Shown here one piece after another: positions 25,543 to 33,243 of a stretch of DNA of 64,000 bases. Position 1 is the first letter of the stretch; each line of letters opens with the position of its first letter. The stretch spans positions 62,001-126,000 of the forward strand of contig NZ_DALZQO010000006.1 in assembly GCF_032017025.1 (NCBI RefSeq), given 5' to 3'. The notes beneath the pieces are model-generated. The model ran no database searches. It was not told where the DNA came from and saw nothing but the letters and a program-made list of their open reading frames with translations. Source of the stretch: Hydrogenoanaerobacterium sp032017025 (GTDB lineage Bacteria; Bacillota; Clostridia; Oscillospirales; Ruminococcaceae). A program made the translations under genes and the position numbers.

Positions 25543-26436
25543 ATGGATCCTAAAGATTTAAAGAAGATCATTGAACAAGTACTCAGTGAGATGAATATTA
25601 CAGCGGACAGTGCCGCTGCTGCAGCTGTTACAAGCAAAGTAACTTCCGCTGCAAAAGGTACTACCATTGAGGATGGCTGTATTGAGGATATTACAAAAGT
25701 AGACCTCAGAAAACAGTATTTGGTTCCCAATCCGGTCAATGGTGAAGCATTTTTGGAAATGAAGCAATTTACTCCGTCTCGTGTGGGTATTTGGCGTGCA
25801 GGCCCGCGTTACCTTACGAGCACCTATCTGCGGTTCCGCGCCGACCACTCTGCCGCGCAGGACGCCGTTTTTTCCGATGTATCGGAGGATTTTCTGAAAC
25901 AAGCGGATTTGTTCAGTGTAAAATCGCGCTGTGAGAGTAAAGATGAATATATTACCCGCCCCGATCTTGGCAGACAGCTGGACGATGATGCGGTTAAGAC
26001 GATCAAAGAAAAATGCAAAATGAAACCCACCGTTCAGATTATGGTTGCGGATGGTCTGAGCTCCTCCGCAATTGAAGCAAACGTCAAGGATGTACTTCCG
26101 GCGATCGCACAGGGTCTCAAGAGCTTTGGCATTGATGTAGGCACACCGTTCTTTGTAAAATACGGCCGTGTCGGCGTTATGGACCATGTTTCTGAGGTGG
26201 TTGGCGCAGAGGTTACATGCCTGCTGGTGGGTGAACGCCCGGGTCTTGTCACTGCGGAAAGTATGAGCGCATACATCGTTTACAAGGCAACCGTCGATAT
26301 GCCCGAGGCAAGAAGAACCGTTGTATCGAATATACATAAAGGCGGGACCATTCCTGTTGAAGCCGGTGCGCATATTGCAGAGATTATCAAAATTATGCTT
26401 GAGAAAAAAGCAAGCGGAACCGATTTGAAACTGTAG
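25543..26436 (+). CDS. eutC: Ethanolamine ammonia-lyase small subunit
   Basis: EutC completes the lyase and helps bind AdoCbl. The 297-aa protein has the conserved core (FTPSRVGIWRAGPRYLT, LRFRADHSAAQDAVF, TRPDLGRQLDDDAV, VMVADGLSSSA-like segment, LLVGERPGL). The first 19 residues (MDPKDLKKIIEQVLSEMNI) form a separate amphipathic helix joined by an alanine-rich linker. This is like the N-terminal peptides known to direct cargo into microcompartments. Confidence 0.97.
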   Translation: MDPKDLKKIIEQVLSEMNITADSAAAAAVTSKVTSAAKGTTIEDGCIEDITKVDLRKQYLVPNPVNGEAFLEMKQFTPSRVGIWRAGPRYLTSTYLRFRADHSAAQDAVFSDVSEDFLKQADLFSVKSRCESKDEYITRPDLGRQLDDDAVKTIKEKCKMKPTVQIMVADGLSSSAIEANVKDVLPAIAQGLKSFGIDVGTPFFVKYGRVGVMDHVSEVVGAEVTCLLVGERPGLVTAESMSAYIVYKATVDMPEARRTVVSNIHKGGTIPVEAGAHIAEIIKIMLEKKASGTDLKL

Positions 26437-26455
26437 GTTAAGGGAGGAAAATACC

Positions 26456-27106
26456 ATGAAAAGAGATCCGTTAAAGGCTTCAGTGCTTGCAACCAAGATC
26501 ATCTCCAATGTTGACCCCGATTTGGCGAAGGAACTGAATCTCACCCCCGATCAGAAGTCTCTTGGTCTCATTACCGCAGATAGCGATGATGTCACATATA
26601 CTGCTCTCGATGAGGCGACCAAGGCGGCGGATGTTAAAGTTGTTTATGCTAAAAGCTTTTATGCCGGTGCAGCCAATGCAAACACCAAGCTTGCCGGTGA
26701 GATTATAGGCATTCTGGCTGGGCCCAACCCCGCAGAGGTTAAGAGCGGTTTGGCAGCCTGCGTGGATGTAATTGAAAATGTAGCGTACTTTGTAAGTGCA
26801 AACGATGACGATTCCATCCCTTATTATGCGCATGTTATTTCAAGAACCGGTTCGTACCTGTCGGCAAGCGCAGGCATCAAAGAGGGCGAAGCACTTGCTT
26901 ACCTCATTGCTCCTCCGCTGGAAGCAATGTACGGCGTTGATGCTGCACTGAAGGCTGCGGACGTAACCATGTGTGTGCTGTATGCTCCTCCATCCGAGAC
27001 CAACTTTGGCGGTGCGCTGCTCACCGGCAGCCAATCTGCTTGCAAAGCCGCTTGTGAAGCATTTGCGGCAGCAATAGAATTTGTAGCAGAAAATCCAAAA
27101 GTTTAG
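26456..27106 (+). CDS. eutL: Microcompartment shell protein EutL
   Basis: EutL is a tandem-BMC trimer with a gated central pore. The 216-aa protein shows two BMC-like halves: TKIISNVDPDLAKELNLTPDQKSLGLITADSDD at the start, seen as family-typical strands, and YLIAPPLEAMYGVDAALKAADVTMCVLYAPPSETNFGG in the second half. AGGGAGG precedes the ATG. It lies between eutC and an EutK-like shell gene, as in other Clostridial loci. Confidence 0.95.
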   Translation: MKRDPLKASVLATKIISNVDPDLAKELNLTPDQKSLGLITADSDDVTYTALDEATKAADVKVVYAKSFYAGAANANTKLAGEIIGILAGPNPAEVKSGLAACVDVIENVAYFVSANDDDSIPYYAHVISRTGSYLSASAGIKEGEALAYLIAPPLEAMYGVDAALKAADVTMCVLYAPPSETNFGGALLTGSQSACKAACEAFAAAIEFVAENPKV

Positions 27107-27119
27107 GTAAGGTGATAGC

Positions 27120-27728
27120 ATGAAAGCTTTAGGGATGATAGAGGTCTATGGATATCTGTCAGCAGTGGAAGCACTGGATAGCGCCCTCAAAGCAGCAAAC
27201 GTCAATCTCGTCAGTGTTACAAAAGTTACGGGTGGTTTGGTTACTGTTATTGTGATGGGAGATGTAGGAGCTGTCAAAGCATCTATGGATGCTTCAGCCG
27301 CTGCCGCTGGCCGTGTGGGTAAGGTGGTTTCCGTTCACGTCATCCCCAGACCGGCCGCTGATATTGAGGAGATGCTTTCTGGCGGCTCAAAATCACCCGC
27401 CCCCCCGCCGAAAACCCCACCTGAAAACCCGCAGGAGCCTGCCGTTACCGAGCAGCCTGAGCCTGACCCCAAGCCTGAAAACGAGCTTAGGTCGGGGGAG
27501 CCGGCAGTTCAGCCAGAAAAGCCCGATGCAGAAAACACAGATGAAGCAGAAGCAATTGACCTGCAGGGGTTGACACGTGAAAGCATGGCGGATATGAAAG
27601 TGGTAAAGCTTAGGGATATTGCACGTGCCTTGAATCTGGAAAGCATGAGCAAAAAAGAGATTCGGTTCGCAAAGAAAGAAGAGCTCATCGAGCGGATTTG
27701 CGAATTCCAGAACAGGAGAGATGATTAG
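27120..27728 (+). CDS. BMC shell protein with C-terminal extension, EutK-like
   Basis: The 202-aa protein has one BMC domain (residues 1-90, ALGMIEVYGYLSAVEALDSALKAANV, ending HVIPRP). A proline/glutamate-rich linker (about 91-150) and a C-terminal helical domain (about 150-202, MKVVKLRDIARALNLESMSKKE then KKEELIERI) follow. The tail resembles SAP/Rho-N-like helical folds that often bind nucleic acid. Enterobacterial EutK also has a BMC domain plus a helical C-terminal domain, so the analogy is structural. The stop overlaps the eutE start by one base. Confidence 0.85.
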   Translation: MKALGMIEVYGYLSAVEALDSALKAANVNLVSVTKVTGGLVTVIVMGDVGAVKASMDASAAAAGRVGKVVSVHVIPRPAADIEEMLSGGSKSPAPPPKTPPENPQEPAVTEQPEPDPKPENELRSGEPAVQPEKPDAENTDEAEAIDLQGLTRESMADMKVVKLRDIARALNLESMSKKEIRFAKKEELIERICEFQNRRDD

Positions 27729-29194
27729 TGCAGCTTTATGATAAGGATCTGCTATCCGTTCAGGAAGTTCGAGAACTAATTGAAAAAGCCAAGCAAGCGC
27801 AGCAAGAATTAAGCTGCAAAAGCCAGGCGGAAGTCGATCTGATTGTAAAATCGATTGCGAAAGCGGGCGTGCGCAATGCACAACGCCTTGCGAAGATGGC
27901 GCAAGAAGAAACAGGATTCGGAATTGTGGCAGATAAAACGATTAAGAATATTTTTGCAAGTCAAGGCGTTTACGAGCGTATTAAATCGATGAAAACGATT
28001 GGAGAAGTGAGTAGGGACGAAGAGACAAAGATTTGTTCCATTGCAGTTCCCATGGGTGTAATCGCAGGCCTGATTCCATCTACGAATCCTACCTCTACCA
28101 CTTTATACAAATCGGAAATCGCCATCAAAGCCGGTAACTCCATTGTATTTTCACCGCATCCGAACGCTCAAAAATCAATTTTAGAGACTGTAAAGGTGAT
28201 TCGGCAGGCTGTGGCAGAGGCTGGCGGCAATGAGAACCTTGTTTCTTGTGTAACCATTCCTACCATGCAGTCCACCGAAGTGTTGATGCGGCATCCCGAT
28301 ACCTCTCTGATTCTGGCAACCGGTGGTGCGGGAATGGTTCGCACAGCGTATTCTTCCGGTACCCCTGCTATCGGCGTTGGGCCGGGCAACGGCCCCGCTT
28401 ACATAGAGCGTACAGCCGACTTGCAGCTCGCGGTAAAACGCATTATGGACAGTAAAACCTTTGATAACGGTACCATCTGTGCTTCAGAACAGTCGGTAAT
28501 CACCGATACCGATAGGAAAGAGGCGGTAAAAGCGGAGATGGAACGCCAAGGTGCCTACTTCCTGTCACCAGAGCAGTCTGCCAAACTCAGCAGGTTCATT
28601 CTCCGTGCAGACGGCACTATGAACCCTATGATTGTAGGGCGCAGTGTGCAGGTGATTGCTAAACTGGCAGAGATTGAAATACCGCAGTCGGCTCGGGTTA
28701 TTGTGGCGGAGGAAGACGGCGTAGGACGCGGACACCCCTACTCCAATGAGAAACTGGCTCCCATTTTGGCGTTCTATACTGAAGATAATTATGAAAAGGT
28801 TTGCGAGCGCTGCCGCGAAATTCTCCACTATGAAGGTGCCGGGCACACCTTCGCTATTCACACAACCGATCAAAAAATGGTCGATTACTTTGCAACACGC
28901 ATTCCCGCTTCCCGTATTCTCGTCAATACCCCCAGTGCTTTGGGTGGAATTGGCGGCACAACGGGGCTGATGCCGGCTCTTACTCTGGGCTGCGGCGCAA
29001 TCGGCGGCAGTGCAACGTCCGATAACGTTGGTCCACTCAATCTTCTGAATCTTCGCCATGTCGCTTACGGAGTGAAAGAGATAGAAGATATCCGAAGAGA
29101 CAGTGCCCCGCTCGATGTAGATTCCGATGAAATGGGTACGGTTCAAATCGATGTTATTGTTCAGAAAATCATTGAGCGGCTGCGGGCAATGTAA
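27728..29194 (+). CDS. eutE: CoA-acylating acetaldehyde dehydrogenase EutE
   Basis: EutE oxidises acetaldehyde to acetyl-CoA with NAD and CoA in the microcompartment lumen. The 488-aa aldehyde-dehydrogenase-fold protein has the catalytic cysteine in NGTICASEQSV near residue 250 and the NAD-binding GVIAGLIPSTNPTST. Its N-terminal helix (LLSVQEVRELIEKAKQAQQE) fits a cargo-targeting peptide. The start is GTG at 27728, overlapping the previous stop (TAGTG), with AGGAGAG upstream. Confidence 0.97.
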   Translation: MQLYDKDLLSVQEVRELIEKAKQAQQELSCKSQAEVDLIVKSIAKAGVRNAQRLAKMAQEETGFGIVADKTIKNIFASQGVYERIKSMKTIGEVSRDEETKICSIAVPMGVIAGLIPSTNPTSTTLYKSEIAIKAGNSIVFSPHPNAQKSILETVKVIRQAVAEAGGNENLVSCVTIPTMQSTEVLMRHPDTSLILATGGAGMVRTAYSSGTPAIGVGPGNGPAYIERTADLQLAVKRIMDSKTFDNGTICASEQSVITDTDRKEAVKAEMERQGAYFLSPEQSAKLSRFILRADGTMNPMIVGRSVQVIAKLAEIEIPQSARVIVAEEDGVGRGHPYSNEKLAPILAFYTEDNYEKVCERCREILHYEGAGHTFAIHTTDQKMVDYFATRIPASRILVNTPSALGGIGGTTGLMPALTLGCGAIGGSATSDNVGPLNLLNLRHVAYGVKEIEDIRRDSAPLDVDSDEMGTVQIDVIVQKIIERLRAM

Positions 29195-29230
29195 AATTTT
29201 CTTATAAATTTATTATAGGAGGTACTTAAT

Positions 29231-29515
29231 ATGGCAACAATGCAAGCTTTGGGTATGATCGAAACAAAAGGTCTCGTCGCATCCATTGAGGCTGCCGATG
29301 CAATGGTAAAGGCGGCAAATGTTACCCTAATTGGTAAGGTTCATGTCGGTGGCGGTTTGGTCACTGTTATGGTGCGCGGCGATGTCGGTGCAGTAAAAGC
29401 GGCAACCGATGCAGGCGCAGCGGCAGCAGAACGTGTTGGCGAGATGGTTTCTGTGCATGTTATCCCGAGACCGCATGAGGAAGTAGAGCTTATTCTTCCC
29501 GTACTTGAGAAATAA
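29231..29515 (+). CDS. eutM: Microcompartment shell hexamer EutM, copy 1
   Basis: This is a canonical 94-aa BMC hexamer protein, the major facet tile of the shell. It reads MATMQALGMIETKGLVASIE and continues KVHVGGGLVTVMVRGDVGAV, with the pore loop in GGGLV. It ends HVIPRPHEEVELILP. GGAGG precedes the ATG. It is 86/94 identical in protein sequence to the next gene. Confidence 0.97.
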   Translation: MATMQALGMIETKGLVASIEAADAMVKAANVTLIGKVHVGGGLVTVMVRGDVGAVKAATDAGAAAAERVGEMVSVHVIPRPHEEVELILPVLEK

Positions 29516-29520
29516 TATAA

Positions 29521-29540
29521 TATCAAAAAATGTTTTGATA
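29521..29540 (+). other. Hairpin between the two eutM copies
   Basis: An 8-bp AT-rich stem (TATCAAAA 29521-29528 with TTTTGATA 29533-29540) has a 4-base loop. There is no T tract after it, so it is probably an mRNA processing or stability element rather than a terminator. Confidence 0.45.
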
Positions 29541-29574
29541 CCAATCTAAATTACAAATGTGAGGAGTATGCTAT

Positions 29575-29859
29575 ATGGCAACGATGCAAGCATTGGGCAT
29601 GATAGAAACAAAAGGATTGGTCGGAGCGATTGAGGCTGCCGATGCAATGGTAAAAGCTGCAAATGTAACCTTGATTGGCAAGGAGCATGTTGGCGGCGGC
29701 CTGGTAACCGTAATGGTTCGCGGCGATGTTGGCGCGGTTAAGGCAGCGACTGATGCGGGTGCTGCAGCAGCAGAGCGTGTTGGAGAGCTAGTTTCTGTCC
29801 ATGTCATCCCAAGACCGCATGATGAGGTTGAATTTATTCTTCCAAAACTAGGCAAATAA
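29575..29859 (+). CDS. eutM: Microcompartment shell hexamer EutM, copy 2
   Basis: This is a second 94-aa BMC hexamer, differing from copy 1 at eight positions (A17G, S18A, V37E, M72L, E83D, L87F, V91K, E93G). The pore region is unchanged. Many codons differ silently, so the duplication is not recent and the protein is under constraint. The C-terminal change (VLEK to KLGK) may alter edge contacts. It has its own GAGGAG ribosome-binding site. Confidence 0.97.
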   Translation: MATMQALGMIETKGLVGAIEAADAMVKAANVTLIGKEHVGGGLVTVMVRGDVGAVKAATDAGAAAAERVGELVSVHVIPRPHDEVEFILPKLGK

Positions 29860-29899
29860 ATCGGTGCTTTAAATTGACCCGAAGAGGGGGCGAAACTGT

Positions 29900-30676
29900 T
29901 TGAAGGTAATTACGGAAGCTATATTACGGGACGAATTGAGAAATACTCAGCCGGATACTTATTATATTCCGGAAGGAAAAATCCTCTCTCCCGCAGCGCG
30001 CGAATACCTACAGCAGCGTAAGATTAAAATCTCCAAAAACCCACCCCCGGCAGTTATTCCGGAACCGGTCGCAACGCCGGTTCCGGAAATGCCCACTATT
30101 CACGTAGCCGAGGGTGCAAAACCTAAATTTATAGATTATGTTACCGGAGCCTACTACATGCAAAAACCGGAGCATATGACGCATCTTTACGGGAATGTCT
30201 TGGTACCGAAGAACCATCCACGCATTCTGTTTCGCGGCAAGCTGGACAGCCTGCAGGCTCTGGTTGTATTAAACCAGGCACTGATTGCAGAGAATGACGG
30301 CAAGGAAGTACTGCTGGGGGATCTCAGCAATATTCTTGAGGTTTTGCGAGAAATGATGCGATGCGATGTGCTCGACGAGGAATTCCGCAACGAGTATATC
30401 ATCGGACTCAGTCACGCCGAACTGCGAGAGCGCTCTCACGACCCGATGAAGTTCTATCATGTAAAACAGATGGTGCTTCCCGATTACACAATGGGAAAAG
30501 AATATGCCCTGCTCAACCAGCTGCGCACCGCAGTGCGTGAATGTGAAGTTTCGGCGGCAAATGCGTTCCATGAGGGTGGAAGGTATACCCGCAGAGATAT
30601 CATTGAAGAACTAAACCGCCTCTCCAGTGCTTTTCACATTATGATGTGTAAATATCTGGCAGGCAATTACCGCTGA
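29900..30676 (+). CDS. eutT: Ethanolamine-locus cobalamin adenosyltransferase EutT
   Basis: EutT adenosylates cobalamin to make the AdoCbl cofactor of EutBC. The 258-aa protein has an N-terminal PEGKILSPAAREYLQQRKI segment and a linker of proline repeats (about 48-65). The adenosyltransferase helical core follows (ILFRGKLDSLQALVVLNQALIAE, SAANAFHEGGRYTRRDIIEELNRLSSAFH, in parts). The cysteine cluster CCxxC reported for the Salmonella enzyme is not seen. The start is TTG at 29900 with GAGGGGG upstream. Confidence 0.9.
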   Translation: MKVITEAILRDELRNTQPDTYYIPEGKILSPAAREYLQQRKIKISKNPPPAVIPEPVATPVPEMPTIHVAEGAKPKFIDYVTGAYYMQKPEHMTHLYGNVLVPKNHPRILFRGKLDSLQALVVLNQALIAENDGKEVLLGDLSNILEVLREMMRCDVLDEEFRNEYIIGLSHAELRERSHDPMKFYHVKQMVLPDYTMGKEYALLNQLRTAVRECEVSAANAFHEGGRYTRRDIIEELNRLSSAFHIMMCKYLAGNYR

Positions 30677-30691
30677 AGTGAGGTGGATAGC

Positions 30692-31303
30692 ATGCAAAAC
30701 CTAATGGAGCAGATTGTTGGGGCAATTTCCCGTTCCGGTCTTGTAGAAGTAGAGGTTTCGGCACGACATGTTCATCTCACCGAGCGGGACGTGCAGATAC
30801 TGTTTGGCGAGGGTGCGACGCTTACTCCAAAACGCGATTTGTCTCAACCGGGGCAGTATCTTTCGGAGGAAAGGGTTAATCTGATCGGTGCGAAAGGGCG
30901 CAAAGAACGTGTCGCTGTTTTGGGGCCGACAAGGCCTTCCACTCAGGTGGAGCTATCCAAAAGCGATTGTATTGAGTTAGGCGTCACCGCTCCACTGCGT
31001 GAGTCGGGAGACGTTAAAGGCTCAGGTACGATGACCTTGGAAGGCCCCTGCGGCACGGTTACCCTAACAGAGGGTGTCATTGTGGCACAAAGCCATGTTC
31101 ATGTGCCACCTGAAACTGCCCAAATGCTGGAGTTGAAGGATAAACAGCGAGTTTGTGTGGAGATGATGACCGAACGACCCGTTATCTTTAAAAATGTGGT
31201 CATTCGTGTAAATGGGAACTTTAATTTCCGGATGCACATCGATTTTGATGAAGCCAATGCTGCCGCGGTGAGCGGGTTTACACTGGGGAAAATTATAAAA
31301 TAA
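30692..31303 (+). CDS. pduL: PduL-type phosphate propanoyl/acetyltransferase
   Basis: This protein converts acetyl-CoA to acetyl phosphate and recycles CoA inside the compartment, taking the role of EutD. The 203-aa protein has the zinc-ligand motifs VSARHVHLTERD and SHVHVP, and ends RVNGNFNFRMHIDFDEANAA. An N-terminal helix (MQNLMEQIVGAISRSGL) fits a cargo-targeting peptide. I chose ATG 30692 over GTG 30683 because GAGG (30680-30683) spaces correctly only for the ATG. Confidence 0.95.
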   Translation: MQNLMEQIVGAISRSGLVEVEVSARHVHLTERDVQILFGEGATLTPKRDLSQPGQYLSEERVNLIGAKGRKERVAVLGPTRPSTQVELSKSDCIELGVTAPLRESGDVKGSGTMTLEGPCGTVTLTEGVIVAQSHVHVPPETAQMLELKDKQRVCVEMMTERPVIFKNVVIRVNGNFNFRMHIDFDEANAAAVSGFTLGKIIK

Positions 31304-31316
31304 GCAAAGGGGCATT

Positions 31317-32144
31317 ATGAATATGATGGATTTGCATAGGGTAAATGATTATATGGCGCGGGTGGAACAATCCGAGACCACTACATTTGTGCCGACCGGC
31401 AAAAAGCTTAAGGTAGGCGTAGATTTGGGTACTGCCTATATTGTCATTGTGGTTCTTGATGAAGAGAACAACCCTGTTGCCTGTGAAAAGAAAGCGGCAA
31501 ACGTCTTGCGCGACGGTGTGGTCGTAGACTATTCTGGTGCTCTTCGCATTGTAAAAGAGCTTAAGGCAAAGCTAGAGGCACGGCTGAACACAGAGCTTAC
31601 ACACTGTGCCATAGCAATGCCGGCAGGAACTGATGGCAGCGTTCGAACCCACACCTATGTGGCAGAGGGTGCCGGCTTTGAGGTTACCAATGTGCTTGAT
31701 GAGCCAACGGCGGCAAATTCTATTTTTCAAATTGACGATGGCGTGGTTGTAGATATTGGCGGAGGCACCACCGGGCTTGCAATTTTGCAAGGCGGAAAGG
31801 TCGTCCGAGTCGAAGACGAGCCTACAGGGGGCACGCACCTTACACTGGTTATCGCCGGAAACTTTCGTATCCCCTTTGAAGAGGCGGAAAAAATCAAACA
31901 GGATTACAGCCGTCATAAGGAGATTCTTCCCATTGTAAAAGCGGTTCTGGAGAAAATGTCAAGTATCGTCAATCGTTATATTGATAAATCCAAAACCAAT
32001 ACCATTTATCTTTGTGGTGGTACTTGCTGCTTAACCGGAATTGAAAAAGTTTTTGAACGTGAAACCGGTATCCATACCATAAAGCCTCAAAACCCATTTC
32101 TGGTAACACCTGCAGGAATTGCAATGAATTGTGAAATTGGGTAG
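31317..32144 (+). CDS. eutJ: Ethanolamine utilisation protein EutJ
   Basis: EutJ is an actin/Hsp70-fold ATPase of uncertain function, often called a chaperone for locus enzymes. The 275-aa protein has phosphate-1 LKVGVDLGTAYIVIVVLD near residue 30, phosphate-2 VVVDIGGGTTGLAIL near residue 142 and the adenosine motif IYLCGGTCCLTGIE near residue 228. It is shorter than DnaK and lacks a substrate-binding domain. Confidence 0.93.
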   Translation: MNMMDLHRVNDYMARVEQSETTTFVPTGKKLKVGVDLGTAYIVIVVLDEENNPVACEKKAANVLRDGVVVDYSGALRIVKELKAKLEARLNTELTHCAIAMPAGTDGSVRTHTYVAEGAGFEVTNVLDEPTAANSIFQIDDGVVVDIGGGTTGLAILQGGKVVRVEDEPTGGTHLTLVIAGNFRIPFEEAEKIKQDYSRHKEILPIVKAVLEKMSSIVNRYIDKSKTNTIYLCGGTCCLTGIEKVFERETGIHTIKPQNPFLVTPAGIAMNCEIG

Positions 32145-32158
32145 AAAGGAGGAAAAGC

Positions 32159-32887
32159 ATGAACTTTAACACCTTGGTAGAAACAATTGTCGCAAAGGTA
32201 ATGGCACAGGTAGAGCTTGCAGAGAAAGCGGTTGAAATATCGGATATACAGTCGGTCAAAACACCCCGCCCTAGACTGCTGGTTTTAACACAGGAACATG
32301 GAGCTTGCTGCTATGAAACGTTGGAAAGCAGCCGCCTTGCTGAAAAATTTGCGATAGACTGTGCACTGCTGAAGAATTATGACTGTGATGTCAACGATTA
32401 TGAAGCGCTTCTGGTTTATCATCTTAACAATTCAGCACTTTCCAGAGTTGCCGCCGGCATGTGTGACATACCTTATGTAGCTTTAATTGTTCAGGCAATC
32501 CTCGCCGGTAAAAAAATATATGTAATACGCAATGAGGTGGAGTTGTTTGATTACAGCGGAACTGCACCCGCTGTGTACTATAACATGATGCTTCAAAAGG
32601 TTAAGCTTTTGGAGGACTCGGGCGTAATTTTCTGTGACAATAGTAGGATCGAGGATGCCATTCTGGAAAATACAGGTTGTACACTTGAGCCTGGCTGTTT
32701 AGCCTGCAAGAAAGAGGCGAAAAAGGAAAAACAGCTACAACTGAAGAAAAAAGTGATAACCGAAAAAGATCTCACCGCTGCACATGCAGGCGGAATTACC
32801 CTTTTACAGATAGGTACAAAAAGTATTTTAACAGACCTTGCTCGGGATTATGCCCACGAGCGCGGCATTGCAATTGTACGTGAGTAA
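32159..32887 (+). CDS. Uncharacterised ethanolamine-locus protein (242 aa)
   Basis: I recognise this only as a protein common between eutJ and eutN in Gram-positive loci; its function is unknown to me. It starts with an amphipathic helix (MNFNTLVETIVAKVMAQVEL) like a cargo-targeting peptide. An alpha/beta region (about 38-165, alternating strands and helices, flavoprotein-like) and a CTLEPGCLACKK cysteine segment near residue 180 follow. The C-terminal segment (ITEKDLTAAHAGG...LTDLARDYAHERGIAIVR) resembles domains found in EutT- or EutQ-type proteins. The architecture suggests a lumen protein. Confidence 0.75.
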   Translation: MNFNTLVETIVAKVMAQVELAEKAVEISDIQSVKTPRPRLLVLTQEHGACCYETLESSRLAEKFAIDCALLKNYDCDVNDYEALLVYHLNNSALSRVAAGMCDIPYVALIVQAILAGKKIYVIRNEVELFDYSGTAPAVYYNMMLQKVKLLEDSGVIFCDNSRIEDAILENTGCTLEPGCLACKKEAKKEKQLQLKKKVITEKDLTAAHAGGITLLQIGTKSILTDLARDYAHERGIAIVRE

Positions 32888-32918
32888 AGCAAAAAAGCCA
32901 TAAGACGGGGGTAACGAA

Positions 32919-33203
32919 ATGCAAATTGCTAAGGTCATAGGGACGATATGGGCGACCCGCAAGGAGGAACGCCTGTCTGGGCTAAAGCTCCTCATTGTAA
33001 AGCCCATTAACATATTGGACGAAAAGGAATGGCGCAGCCCGTATGTTGCGGCGGATATCATTGGCGCAGGCGTTGGTGAAACAGTGCTCGTAGTCAGTGG
33101 TAGCTCCGCTCGCAGCGCGGCGGGCGATATGCATACTCCTGTGGATGCCACGGTTGTAGGAATTGTAGACGATAAGGAAATTGACACGAGTGCTTTAGAC
33201 TGA
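32919..33203 (+). CDS. eutN: Microcompartment vertex pentamer EutN
   Basis: EutN/CcmL-type proteins form pentamers that cap the vertices of the shell. The 94-aa protein starts MQIAKVIGTIWATRKEERLSG and has the conserved LLIVKP and VAADIIGAGVGETVLVVSGSSAR core. It is the only pentamer gene in the locus, which fits closure of a single shell type. Confidence 0.96.
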   Translation: MQIAKVIGTIWATRKEERLSGLKLLIVKPINILDEKEWRSPYVAADIIGAGVGETVLVVSGSSARSAAGDMHTPVDATVVGIVDDKEIDTSALD

Positions 33204-33243
33204 ATCTTATTTTAGAATGCCTTGAAAAGGGCGGTGAAGAACC

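Noticed and set aside
29231..29859. Tandem eutM copies as an assembly artefact
   Set aside because: The copies differ at many silent sites and eight residues and have different intergenic sequence, so they are two real genes.
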